The notes under the pieces were generated by a model. The model saw nothing but the letters and a program-made list of their open reading frames with translations, was not told the DNA's origin and did no database searches. Both the position numbers and the translations under genes were made by a program. Below, piece by piece: positions 1-7,250 of a stretch of DNA of 64,000 bases (position 1 is its first letter; the number at the start of each line of letters is the position of its first letter). The DNA comes from Levilactobacillus fujinensis (GTDB taxonomy: Bacteria; Bacillota; Bacilli; Lactobacillales; Lactobacillaceae). Location of the stretch: assembly GCF_003946335.1 (NCBI RefSeq), contig NZ_RHNX01000002.1, positions 1 through 64,000 on the forward strand, written 5' to 3'.

Positions 1-5
1 TCATA

Positions 6-35
6 CAAAAAGAGCCCTAATCACCAAGTGATTAG
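6..35 (-). terminator. Rho-independent terminator after codA
   Basis: An 8-bp inverted repeat (CTAATCAC / GTGATTAG, 3-nt loop) is followed on the minus strand by GGGCTCTTTTTG. It lies about 70 nt beyond the codA stop codon, where the codA transcript should end. Confidence 0.5.
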
Positions 36-105
36 AACTCCAATATTTTGTTCACCAACAACAGTTGACGAAGAACCCATTTAATTAAAGCTAGTTATTC
101 TACGA

Positions 106-1341
106 TTATAGGTTCATATGAACTTGTTTCGGGTCCGTTTGCACGATAATTTTACCATGGTGAATAGAATAAAGTACTTCTGACCGTTGGTTCAAAGCAT
201 CATAGAAGTTGTCGTTATTCATAACAACTAAGTTAGCTGGCTTACCGACCTCGATACCATAGTGGTCAGTCACATGCATGGCCTTGGCCCCATGGGTCGT
301 CACGAATTGATAAGAGTTCATAATGTCATCGTAGCCCATCATCTGTGTCACGTGAATCCCCATGTGAAGGGAATCCAACATGTTGCCATCGCCCATTGGA
401 TACCAAGGATCTTTGATGTCATCTTCACCAAAGGCAACGTTAACTCCAGCTGCATTTAATTCCTTGACCCGCGTTAAGCCCCGACGCTTAGGATAAGTAT
501 CGAAACGACCACCCAAGTGGGTATTGATCAGTGGGTTAGAAATCATGTTGATGTGGGACATCTGCAATAGACGCATCAGCTTGTAAGCATAAGCATTATT
601 GTATGAGCCCATCGCCGTAGTATGACTAGCCGTCACCTGATCGCCCAAGCCAGTCTCCAAAGCCAAGGTCGCCAACGTTTCTAGTCCCCGAGAAGCAGGA
701 TCGTCGATTTCATCACAGTGGGCATCAACGAGTTTGCCATACTTTTGTGCCAATTCAACAGCGAAGTGCAGTGATTCCACGCTATATTCACGCGTGAATT
801 CGAAATGAGGAATGGCACCGATAACGTCGACACCGAGCTTAGCGGATTGTTCCATCAACTCTTTACCATGTGGGAAGGATAAGATTCCTTCTTGTGGGAA
901 CGCAACCAATTGAAGTTCAATAAAGTCTTTGACCTCATCCCGAACTTCAATCAACGCCTTGAGCGCCGTCAGGCTAGGATCGGTAACATCCACGTGAGAC
1001 CGCACAAATTGAATACCGTTGGCCGCTTGCCGTTCCAAAGCCATCCGAGCACGCGTCTTGACGTCTTCGATGCTCAATGTCTTCTTACGTTCGGACCAGA
1101 TTCGAATTCCGTCAAATAACGTTCCTGATTGGTTCCACTCCGGATCCCCGGCCGTCATGGTACTATCCAAATGAACATGTGGGTCAACAAATGGTGGAAT
1201 GATCAGCTTGCCCTGAGCATCGATCACCTTTTCATTATCTTGGGGCGTTAAATGGTCGGCAATAGCCGTAAATTTGCCATCTTCAATCCGGATATCTTGT
1301 GGTTGCTTGGCGTTTTCAATGCGCCCTTGTTGAATTAACAT
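106..1341 (-). CDS. codA: Cytosine deaminase (CodA-type amidohydrolase)
   Basis: Hydrolyses cytosine to uracil and ammonia for pyrimidine salvage in the cytoplasm. The 411-residue protein has the amidohydrolase metal motif FVDPHVHLD (His55, His57), HCDEIDD (His208, Glu211), the third metal His in TASHTTA (about 240), and the catalytic Asp in FGEDDIKDPWYP (Asp307). It closely parallels E. coli CodA along its whole length; the E. coli His before that Asp is Glu here. An in-frame ATG 13 codons further upstream exists, but the start used has GGAGG 8 nt before it. A small membrane-protein gene precedes it by 35 nt and may share the transcript. Cytosine specificity is inferred from similarity; an isoguanine- or creatinine-type activity is less likely. 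Confidence 0.88.
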   Translation of the reverse strand: MLIQQGRIENAKQPQDIRIEDGKFTAIADHLTPQDNEKVIDAQGKLIIPPFVDPHVHLDSTMTAGDPEWNQSGTLFDGIRIWSERKKTLSIEDVKTRARMALERQAANGIQFVRSHVDVTDPSLTALKALIEVRDEVKDFIELQLVAFPQEGILSFPHGKELMEQSAKLGVDVIGAIPHFEFTREYSVESLHFAVELAQKYGKLVDAHCDEIDDPASRGLETLATLALETGLGDQVTASHTTAMGSYNNAYAYKLMRLLQMSHINMISNPLINTHLGGRFDTYPKRRGLTRVKELNAAGVNVAFGEDDIKDPWYPMGDGNMLDSLHMGIHVTQMMGYDDIMNSYQFVTTHGAKAMHVTDHYGIEVGKPANLVVMNNDNFYDALNQRSEVLYSIHHGKIIVQTDPKQVHMNL

Positions 1342-1376
1342 GCGTACTTTCCTCCTGGTCGATTTAACGAACATTT

Positions 1377-1673
1377 TCAATAAAAACCGGAGATTGTCAA
1401 TCCCAGCAGTAACAGCGTGCTATCAGTGACTATTCCAATCGTAGCGGCAATCGCAACCACCGTTGTTGGTATCAGACACCACCATGGCCCCCGACGTGCA
1501 GAACGAACAATCCCTATTAAGCTTATCACAGTTAGTGCTAATCCGAACGTTAAAGTCAGCGGTTCGTTGGGAAAGTAACGATACAATACGTCTACCGCCC
1601 CCCTGACAGCTACCCAACTGGCAAAGCTTCCGACCACACACCAGCTCAATGGTCGCATAACTTCTGTTCTCAT
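1377..1673 (-). CDS. Small hypothetical membrane protein upstream of codA
   Basis: A 98-residue hydrophobic protein with three or four predicted membrane segments (about residues 10-30, 41-58, 68-86 and 88-97) separated by short basic loops such as RSARRGPWW. I do not recognise the family. The start was placed at an ATG preceded by AGAGGGGG at good spacing; the frame stays open for another 45 codons upstream, but that stretch has no coding look and no ribosome binding site. It ends 35 nt before codA, on the same strand, so the two may be co-transcribed. A role in nucleobase uptake would be speculation. Confidence 0.5.
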   Translation of the reverse strand: MRTEVMRPLSWCVVGSFASWVAVRGAVDVLYRYFPNEPLTLTFGLALTVISLIGIVRSARRGPWWCLIPTTVVAIAATIGIVTDSTLLLLGLTISGFY

Positions 1674-1838
1674 GGTAGCACCCCCTCTCAAATAGTTAGC
1701 CGCTTTATTTTTCAATTGGTAACCCGCTGATTTTCGTCTTACTAGCCGACAGCTATGGACTAAAATGACCCGGACACAAGCCGATCTGGATGTGATCATA
1801 GATGGCACTCGGTTGTGTCGTCACTGTTAGATAGCTTC

Positions 1839-2023
1839 TCATCTTCGGTTAAGAATGGTCCACTTCTCGTCATTTCGAAGTGTCTTAAAAATCTGCTTCT
1901 CAGCCACAAACAATTCTCAAACCCGGCTAGCGTCTCTGGCAACCGTCAATCCAACTAGTTCACTCATGGCCGTCTCAAATCCCTTATCCCGCGTGGCTTA
2001 AGGACGCAAGTTAGTATAACAAA
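1839..2023 (-). pseudogene. Possible decayed gene remnant
   Basis: Reading the minus strand from about 2023 gives a protein-like stretch interrupted by stops: FCYTNLRP, stop, ATRDKGFETAMSELVGLTV..., stop, ELFVAEKQIFKTLRNDEKW..., stop. The amino-acid composition looks coding rather than random, but two in-frame stops interrupt it and no start or ribosome binding site is visible. I cannot name the parent family. The rest of the 1674-2109 interval shows no gene. Confidence 0.25.
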
Positions 2024-2109
2024 ATTTATACCCGATATCGTTGGCCTTTGCCTAGTCACTTATGCTATGCTGAAGCTGTTCTAAATTTAAAGCGGAGGTT
2101 CGATGAATC

Positions 2110-2928
2110 ATGGTTGTTAATTCTTATCCACAAGCCCTCACCATTGCTGGGTCCGATAGCGATGGCAGTGCCGGTATGCAAGCCGATTTACACACCTTTT
2201 TCGCCCGTCAGGTTTACGGGGCGTCCGTCATTACTGCTTGCGTGGCCGGAAACTCTTACGGTATCCATGCCAGTGTTCCCATGCCCACTGACTTCATTGA
2301 CCAAGAATTTGCGGACCTTGCCGCTGACTACCACATTCGGGCAGCCAAGACCGGCATGCTCGCCGATTCAGAATTGATCAATGATGTCGTCAAAAACTAT
2401 CATCAAGCTGATTTTGGACCATTAGTCGTCGATCCCGTTATCATGACCAAGCACGGAAACCAGTTGCTAGAAGAAAGTGCGTTCAACACGTTGCGAACCA
2501 CCTTACTGCCGTTGGCCACCGTTTTGACCCCAAACTTTTACGAGTCCGAGAAGATTGCTGAAATGAACATTACATCTGCCGATGACATGGTCAAGGCCGC
2601 TCACAAAATGCAACAGATGGGGGCCAAAAACATTATTGCCAAGGGCAGTCATGCCAAGACCGACCAGACTGAGGTTCGTGACTTTGTCTTGCTTGAATCC
2701 GGTGAAGAGTTCTGGTTAAGCGAACCTTACCACCAAACGGACCGCGTCAACGGTACTGGCGACTCACTTTCAGCATGTATCACAGCTGAATTGGCTAAGG
2801 GGACTCCTATGAAACGTGCCATCGAAATTGCCAAACAATTCGTCAACACGGCAATCGGAAGCCCAATTGAGGTCGGCCACAAATTCGGCCCCGTTAACCA
2901 CTGGGCGGCTCAGAACCGTGATTACTAA
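2110..2928 (+). CDS. Pyridoxine/HMP-phosphate kinase (ThiD/PdxK family)
   Basis: A 272-residue ribokinase-fold kinase that phosphorylates pyridoxine/pyridoxal or hydroxymethylpyrimidine (phosphate) using ATP. It shows the family's N-terminal signature ALTIAGSDSDGSAGMQADL (usual form SGGGAGIQADL), the central VVDPVI and LTPNFYE segments, and the C-terminal anion-hole/catalytic motif RVNGTGDSLSA (usual GTGCTFSA), where Cys is replaced by Asp. The GTGD form suggests pyridoxal-kinase-like use, though ThiD activity cannot be excluded. GCGGAGG lies about 11 nt upstream of the ATG. It stands alone between minus-strand genes, so it is probably monocistronic. Confidence 0.8.
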   Translation: MVVNSYPQALTIAGSDSDGSAGMQADLHTFFARQVYGASVITACVAGNSYGIHASVPMPTDFIDQEFADLAADYHIRAAKTGMLADSELINDVVKNYHQADFGPLVVDPVIMTKHGNQLLEESAFNTLRTTLLPLATVLTPNFYESEKIAEMNITSADDMVKAAHKMQQMGAKNIIAKGSHAKTDQTEVRDFVLLESGEEFWLSEPYHQTDRVNGTGDSLSACITAELAKGTPMKRAIEIAKQFVNTAIGSPIEVGHKFGPVNHWAAQNRDY

Positions 2929-2974
2929 AAATTTTATCGCAGGCGTTGTGACGAAAGTCGCAGCGTCTTTTTTC

Positions 2975-3060
2975 TGGCAACCAGGGTACGACCATTGCCA
3001 CTAATTTAGCGGTGATATTTCCTACTGTCATCAAAACAACTGTCACCGCTGAAGCACAGC
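2975..3060 (+). repeat. Fragment of dispersed repeat family B
   Basis: The stretch CACTAATTTAGCGGTGATA followed by TTCCTACTGTC matches the core of a longer element at 41011-41188 and 5228-5345. Only the core is recognisable here. It lies in the 140-nt interval between the kinase gene and the small minus-strand gene ending at 3072. Confidence 0.45.
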
Positions 3061-3071
3061 CAGTTTACGTC

Positions 3072-3251
3072 TCACCAACGGTCTGGCCGCCAGCTACGAC
3101 CGTCGACCTCACCTTGCAGTTGACTATTACGCTGGTCCTGTTCGGTAACTAACTTATCTAGAGCCAGCCAAAATGCCCGGTCAGTGAAGTGAACTTGCTG
3201 ACTAGCCAATGTCTCAATTTGGCTGTGTAACCACTGTGCTTGCTCAGTCAT
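3072..3251 (-). CDS. 59-residue hypothetical protein overlapping the quinone reductase gene
   Basis: An ATG lies 8 nt inside the end of the upstream NAD(P)H oxidoreductase gene, preceded by AAGGAGCAGGAAG, a good ribosome binding site. The 59-residue product is hydrophilic and Gln/Trp-rich (begins MTEQAQWLHSQ, ends GRSWRPDRW), predicted mostly helical, with no membrane segment. The overlap implies translational coupling. I do not recognise the family; it may be a small accessory subunit or a regulator of the reductase. The ribosome binding site and coding-like composition support a real gene. Confidence 0.5.
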   Translation of the reverse strand: MTEQAQWLHSQIETLASQQVHFTDRAFWLALDKLVTEQDQRNSQLQGEVDGRSWRPDRW

Positions 3252-3936
3252 CTTCCTGCTCCTTAATCATGGCCAACGTATCGGCCAACGCCTCGATATC
3301 GTCCTTTTGTTGATCCAATTCAGCCTGAATCAGTCGGCCAGTCGCCTGTTGCTCAGGGGGTAGTTGGTCAATCATAGCTGGTAGCCTATGCCCAAACCAG
3401 GCTTGCCGTTGCTCTAAACTATCCGGCTGTGTCTGCGTGAGATAGCGTTGATAGTCCACGACCAATTGTAATTTTTCCGGTTCTTCCAGGTAACCAAACT
3501 GATAAATAGGAAAAGTCGGTAGCCAGCGCATGTGCGCCCGTGAAGCCACCGCAGCCAAAGGTGCCAACGCGGCGTCCAACGTAAGGCCCTCGGCCCCACC
3601 ACGTTGGAAGGCTTTCTCTGGCATCCCCGTCGTCACCACGATTCCCAACTCCTTATCGGCCAACGGAAATCGGTGGTCGCCATACACGAAGGTGCGAGTC
3701 AACACCTCATCTTCCCACTGTTTCAAACCAGCTGGTGCCGCGTACCAATATAAGGGAAACTGTAAAATGATACGGTCGGCCTGCCGTAGCTGATCTTGTT
3801 CTCGTGCGACATTGAAACTTTCTTGACTCTCCAAGTGCTCCCAAGTCACGTCTTGTGCCGGCAAACTGGCCTTTAAAAATTGTTGACTGGTAGAATCAGT
3901 TAATCTTGGGTGTGAAACTAGTACTAGGGTCTTCAT
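3244..3936 (-). CDS. NAD(P)H dehydrogenase (quinone)-like flavoprotein
   Basis: A 230-residue flavodoxin-fold protein of the KefF/YwrO/MdaB type (Flavodoxin_2). The N-terminus MKTLVLVSHPR...STSQQFLKA is the FMN phosphate-binding pattern, IILQFPLYWYAAPAGLKQWEDEV matches the family's FP.YW...P..LK.W.D motif, and VVTTGMPEKAFQRGG lies near the nicotinamide site. It should reduce quinones or electrophiles with NAD(P)H by two-electron transfer in the cytoplasm. The last 50 residues form a charged helical extension. The start follows GGAG at about 11 nt. The downstream 59-codon ORF overlaps its stop. Confidence 0.8.
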   Translation of the reverse strand: MKTLVLVSHPRLTDSTSQQFLKASLPAQDVTWEHLESQESFNVAREQDQLRQADRIILQFPLYWYAAPAGLKQWEDEVLTRTFVYGDHRFPLADKELGIVVTTGMPEKAFQRGGAEGLTLDAALAPLAAVASRAHMRWLPTFPIYQFGYLEEPEKLQLVVDYQRYLTQTQPDSLEQRQAWFGHRLPAMIDQLPPEQQATGRLIQAELDQQKDDIEALADTLAMIKEQEDD

Positions 3937-4197
3937 GCCCTATTCAACTCCTTTACGGTTCTTATCGTTGCATTTACTGTATCACAAAATTTACGAAAGT
4001 TTGACGACAACGTCTAGTTTGTTTGCGTGGGACGACCACCCCGTTAAGACTATAGTCTGCCCCAAATTTATCAGTCCCATGCCTCCAATGGACTTTTCAT
4101 TGTTCGCCACATCAATTTATCACCTGAAAACCAAATCGCTTGTGTTATTAGATAAGACAGTTTACTATTAGTGTAAATTAAATAGGTGGTGAGTCTT

Positions 4198-4437
4198 GTG
4201 AGTGAAAAAGTATTTAACAAAGCAGCATTAGCAAAATTTAACGGCCAAGACGGTCAACCAGCTTACGTTGCGGTTGCCGGTGTTGTGTACGATGTTACCG
4301 GCGTTGAAGCTTGGGCTGGTGGCAAGCATCACGGTAATCTGGCCGGCCAAGAATTGACTAGCGTTATCGACGGCCAATCACCTCACGGTCGGAAAGTTTT
4401 AAAGAACCTCCCCATTGTTGGCCAATACGAAGACTAA
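4198..4437 (+). CDS. Cytochrome b5-like heme/steroid-binding domain protein
   Basis: A stand-alone cytochrome-b5-fold protein of 79 residues. It carries the characteristic YVAVAGVVYDVTG strand, the W.GG.H..... G.DLT motif (AWAGGKHHGNLAGQELTSVI) and the terminal SPHG...L..LP.VG. The soluble domain has no signal peptide or anchor, so it is probably cytoplasmic. The start is a GTG preceded by AGGTGGTGAG; earlier in-frame GTG codons overlap that ribosome binding site and are unlikely starts. Heme or another hydrophobic ligand is possible. A ferrochelatase gene lies 31 kb away in the same window, which fits heme use if exogenous porphyrin is available. Confidence 0.82.
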   Translation: MSEKVFNKAALAKFNGQDGQPAYVAVAGVVYDVTGVEAWAGGKHHGNLAGQELTSVIDGQSPHGRKVLKNLPIVGQYED

Positions 4438-4453
4438 ATTAAACAAGTAGAAT

Positions 4454-4503
4454 AACAGACGGTTCAGAATCGAGAGAAATTTCGATTCTGAACCGTCTGT
4501 TTT
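4454..4503. terminator. Bidirectional Rho-independent terminator
   Basis: A near-perfect stem of about 19 bp (ACAGACGGTTCAGAATCGA and its complement) with a short loop, followed by TTTT on the plus strand. It closes the cytochrome b5-like gene. Confidence 0.85.
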
Positions 4504-4574
4504 GACTCTATTTTCAAAAAGAAAAGGCGCTACGATTCTTCATCGGCCCCTTTATACTTTCCTAATTCAATTGA

Positions 4575-4648
4575 TGTCGCAAGAGAGATTCGAACCCTCG
4601 ACCTACGGTTTAGAAGACCGTTGCTCTATCCAGCTGAGCTATTGCGAC
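4575..4648 (-). tRNA. tRNA-Arg (anticodon TCT)
   Basis: The minus strand folds as a standard cloverleaf: 7-bp acceptor stem GTCGCAA/TTGCGAC, D-arm TAGCTCAGCTGGATAGAGCA, anticodon arm ACGGT-CTTCTAA-ACCGT with anticodon TCT, and T-arm with GGTTCGAATC. CCA is not encoded. It reads AGA (and AGG by wobble) arginine codons. Confidence 0.96.
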
Positions 4649-4790
4649 CTAATGTGGTCTGATAACCAACAACTTCTTAATTATAGAGAAGCCAATGCGC
4701 CGTGTCAATTCCAGATATTGCAGGAGTGGTTAGTTGACGCCCCCCCTGCTTTCGGCTAGAGTTGGACTAAATCACAGGGGGGGATTTCTT

Positions 4791-5096
4791 ATGACCTACA
4801 TTCATATCGGTGCTGAAGTCGTCGTTTTCTTTGCCGCCATCACTCTGATCTATTACTTCTTCCAAATCACACAGGCTCTGGGCGAACGGAAACAAAATAT
4901 CAAATACCTCATCATTGCCGCTGTCGTTCTCTTCATTGCCTACCCCATCTCCAATCTGTCTGGCAAAGCGACCGTTAGTCCCACCAATCAGATCTCTGAT
5001 CAGGTTCGTAAGGCACAGAAGAAGCATCAGGAAAAACAGGTGTCTGCAAAGAAAGAATCTTCTAAGAAGCAGGAAAGTTCTTCGACTAAAAATTAA
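4791..5096 (+). CDS. Small membrane protein with a lysine/serine-rich tail
   Basis: The 101-residue product has two predicted membrane helices (about residues 8-24 and 39-56) and then a strongly hydrophilic tail of about 40 residues rich in Lys, Gln and Ser (KKHQEKQVSAKKESSKKQ). I do not recognise the family; such two-helix proteins are common in lactobacilli. The start ATG follows a run of seven G residues (AGGGGGGG) that acts as the ribosome binding site. It lies on the strand opposite to the adjacent tRNA gene and is probably monocistronic. Confidence 0.6.
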   Translation: MTYIHIGAEVVVFFAAITLIYYFFQITQALGERKQNIKYLIIAAVVLFIAYPISNLSGKATVSPTNQISDQVRKAQKKHQEKQVSAKKESSKKQESSSTKN

Positions 5097-5227
5097 TTTC
5101 GTGGTTGAAATTGAAATAGATGCACACAATCTGAGCTAGAGGAAGAGCATGTGCCGGCAAGGGCTTAGCTGGTACACATTAACGGTGATAATTCCTACGG
5201 TCACAAGACTAAGGTGAATAGTTTGGC

Positions 5228-5345
5228 TGGAGGCGTTCCCCACAACAAACGGAATCCCTGGCAGTCAGTGTGCGGCTGCTTTCACTAATTTAGCCGTGAT
5301 AATTCCTACTGTCGCAAGAGTAACGCAAATATTTTGGCTTTCAGC
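5228..5345 (+). repeat. Dispersed repeat family B, partial copy
   Basis: The block from GGAGGCGTTCCCCACA through GTGCGGCTGCTTTCACTAA and GCCGTGATAATTCCTACTGTC to ATTTTGGCTTTCA matches 41066-41188 with few differences. It fills part of the 5097-5510 intergenic interval, where I see no gene. Confidence 0.7.
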
Positions 5346-5510
5346 CTTAATTGTCGGCTAAAAGAAACGCTCAGTTGCCTAACTTCAAGGCCCACAACGA
5401 CAAGGTCGCAACTGTCATTAGTACGTAAGGGCTCCCACCTTTTAGCACCATAAACAACGCGCTAAAAATGTTACGATACTCTGAAGAATTTATTTTTCCA
5501 GGCACAAAGC

Positions 5511-5539
5511 TTGCAATATTCCTGTAACATTAAGATAAT
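5511..5539 (+). promoter_or_regulatory. Sigma-A promoter of the 49-residue membrane protein gene
   Basis: TTGCAA, a 17-nt spacer and GATAAT, ending 33 nt upstream of the small gene's start codon. Confidence 0.55.
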
Positions 5540-5572
5540 ATAACTGTAACCTAATGTTGAGGGGGAATTTCT

Positions 5573-5722
5573 ATGCATGCTGTTATTGCTATTTTATTAA
5601 TTATTGTAATTGCTGCTTTAGGTCAATTGTACCTGAACAACCGGACTGCTTTTCGTCAAAAGAGTAAGCATCTCGCCAATCACGACAAATTCCACAACGA
5701 TTCTGATCGGCGATTAAGTTAA
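5573..5722 (+). CDS. 49-residue single-pass membrane protein
   Basis: The ORF begins ATG with GAGGGGG 8 nt upstream, a credible promoter further upstream, and a strong terminator after its stop. The product starts MHAVIAILLIIVIAALGQLYL, one N-terminal membrane helix (about residues 3-21), followed by a basic, Asn/His-rich cytoplasmic or surface tail ending DSDRRLS. I do not recognise the family. The complete set of expression signals makes this a convincing small gene despite its length. It converges with the cold-shock gene. Confidence 0.7.
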   Translation: MHAVIAILLIIVIAALGQLYLNNRTAFRQKSKHLANHDKFHNDSDRRLS

Positions 5723-5736
5723 TCTATCTCTATCTC

Positions 5737-5768
5737 AGCGCTCGGATGCGACCGAACGCTTTTTATTT
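5737..5768 (+). terminator. Terminator of the 49-residue protein gene
   Basis: AGCGCTCGG / CCGAACGCT stem (one mismatch) followed by TTTTTATTTT. Confidence 0.8.
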
Positions 5769-5773
5769 TGGAA

Positions 5774-5812
5774 CACAAAAAAACCATCGACGGTGTGTCG
5801 ATGGTTTTTTTC
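5774..5812 (-). terminator. Terminator of the cold-shock gene
   Basis: AAACCATCGAC / GTCGATGGTTT stem with a 5-nt loop, flanked by A and T runs so that it can work in both directions. It lies about 20 nt past the csp stop codon. Confidence 0.85.
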
Positions 5813-5833
5813 GACTCGATTTAGGCTAATAAA

Positions 5834-6037
5834 TTAGTCAACAACCGAAACGTTAGCAGCTTGTGGGCCACGGTCGCCTTGTTCTACATCAAGGGATACG
5901 TGTTGGCCTTCTTCAAGAGTCTTGAAGCCTTCACTGTTGATAGCAGAGAAGTGAACGAAAACGTCTGAGCCGTTTTCCAAAGTGATGAAGCCGTAACCTT
6001 TATCAGCGTTGAACCATTTAACAGTACCTTGTTCCAT
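5834..6037 (-). CDS. Cold-shock protein (CspA/CspB family)
   Basis: A 67-residue OB-fold RNA/DNA-binding chaperone. RNP1 is KGYGFITLE (about residues 13-21) and RNP2 is VFVHFSAI (about 26-33); the length and C-terminus ([11 protein letters not shown]) are standard. GGAGG lies about 10 nt upstream of the ATG. About 150 nt of AU-rich sequence upstream (6038-6190) carries no gene and probably forms the long structured leader typical of cold-shock mRNAs. Its specific paralogue name cannot be settled from sequence alone. Confidence 0.95.
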   Translation of the reverse strand: MEQGTVKWFNADKGYGFITLENGSDVFVHFSAINSEGFKTLEEGQHVSLDVEQGDRGPQAANVSVVD

Positions 6038-6227
6038 AAGAATGAAACCTCCGTGCGCATAGCGCAATATATTTGCATTTGAAAGCTGGGGTAAAAAGGA
6101 GCCATTCTTAAAGAACGTCGAGCCTTTAAAACTTCCGAACCATAAATACATTAAACATAGGATAACAGGTATTTCCGATAATAGCAAATAGAAAGTGCCA
6201 AAAAGTCTATTAATTTTTAAATATCAG

Positions 6228-6839
6228 TCAATAATTTTCTGCTAACCAGTTGTGGGCAGCCATGACTTCCTGCGGGGTCAACTGATGGGTCCCACCGGTC
6301 ATTTCTAACGTTGTCGTCATCCCGGCTCGTTCGCAGTCTGCCGCCACTTGCTGGACCGTCGCCACCTGCACTAAGGGATCGTGTTGACCGGCCGATAACC
6401 AGACCCGATAATCCGGTCGTTTTGTGGTCATTGGTGCGGTTACTCGCAAGGGATGAAATAAAATTGCTGCTTGCCCAGGAATCAGCCCAGTTTGAACACC
6501 ATAGGCAGCCATAGCAGCGCCATTCGAATAGCCGACCACAATTAAATCATCACTCGACCAACGATGTTGCTGACAGACTTGTTCAACCATCATCCCCAGC
6601 CAAGCCGCCTCTTGAGAAATCTGTTCGGGATTTGCTGTCTGACTCGCCGTCTGCTGGAAATACTGTCGCTGTGCGCCCGTTCCAATGCGACCAGCGATTG
6701 TGATCAATGGACTCTGCGGCGCTAATCGCCGGCCAAACGTCAACATTTCCTCGTTCGTTCCGCCCGTTCCTTGTAACAACAACAGTGGTGGCGCGGTGTT
6801 TGCGCCCGGTGCCGTTTCAATTAGATCTGCGTCAGTCAC
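6228..6839 (-). CDS. Carboxylesterase/phospholipase-type alpha/beta hydrolase
   Basis: A roughly 200-residue cytoplasmic hydrolase of the YpfH/dienelactone-hydrolase-like group. Visible are LLLLQGTGGTNEEML (oxyanion region), nucleophile motif GYSNGA (Ser), acid Asp in SAGQHDPLV and His in GGTHQLT, which form a complete triad. An ATG two codons earlier sits only 1-2 nt from the GGAGG, whereas the GTG used here is 7 nt from it, so GTG is the more likely start. It follows a 106-residue hypothetical gene by about 17 nt, suggesting co-transcription. Substrate is unknown; short-chain esters are likely. Confidence 0.78.
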   Translation of the reverse strand: MTDADLIETAPGANTAPPLLLLQGTGGTNEEMLTFGRRLAPQSPLITIAGRIGTGAQRQYFQQTASQTANPEQISQEAAWLGMMVEQVCQQHRWSSDDLIVVGYSNGAAMAAYGVQTGLIPGQAAILFHPLRVTAPMTTKRPDYRVWLSAGQHDPLVQVATVQQVAADCERAGMTTTLEMTGGTHQLTPQEVMAAHNWLAENY

Positions 6840-6856
6840 GATCATTCCTCCTCAAT

Positions 6857-7177
6857 CTAACGATGCACGATCAATTCGATTTGACCCTTTTGAGGTGCGA
6901 AGTTCAAGCCATAGCAGTCTTCCGTTAAAATTTTTGCGTACTCTGCTAGCACATCAGCTGGTAATGGTGTGTGCGTCCGCAGATGTTCTATTAGTTCAGT
7001 TGCTGAACTGACATCTCTCAGCGTCACAAATAACAGTGCATTATTAATTAAATCATGTAGTAAATCCGTTAATAGACCGTTGGGCTTCCCCACAGCATCC
7101 GTCACCAGGACCTGATGACTCTCGACTTCTTGGTGATTGACCGAAATAAATTTTAAAACATCAAAAACTGTTTGCAC
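6857..7177 (-). CDS. Hypothetical protein in the esterase operon
   Basis: A 106-residue soluble protein with a GTG start preceded by GGGAG. It has mixed alpha/beta composition with no membrane segment and no motif I recognise (it begins MQTVFDVLKFISVNHQEVES and ends GQIELIVHR). It lies immediately upstream of the esterase gene on the same strand and downstream of mutY (73 nt), so it may belong to a mutY-hypothetical-esterase transcript. Confidence 0.6.
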   Translation of the reverse strand: MQTVFDVLKFISVNHQEVESHQVLVTDAVGKPNGLLTDLLHDLINNALLFVTLRDVSSATELIEHLRTHTPLPADVLAEYAKILTEDCYGLNFAPQKGQIELIVHR

Positions 7178-7250
7178 GATTCGTCACTCCCTCATCAAAT
7201 CGGTTCGTCTTAATTAATTAAATGATACTGCAATTTGGGGGCCACGGAAA

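Noticed and set aside
1674-1808. N-terminal extension of the small membrane protein upstream of codA
   Set aside because: The upstream 45 codons have no ribosome binding site or coding character, while AGAGGGGG precedes the ATG chosen.
3935-4171. Plus-strand open frame of 78 codons
   Set aside because: Low-complexity content without a ribosome binding site; it lies in the promoter region of the cytochrome b5-like gene.
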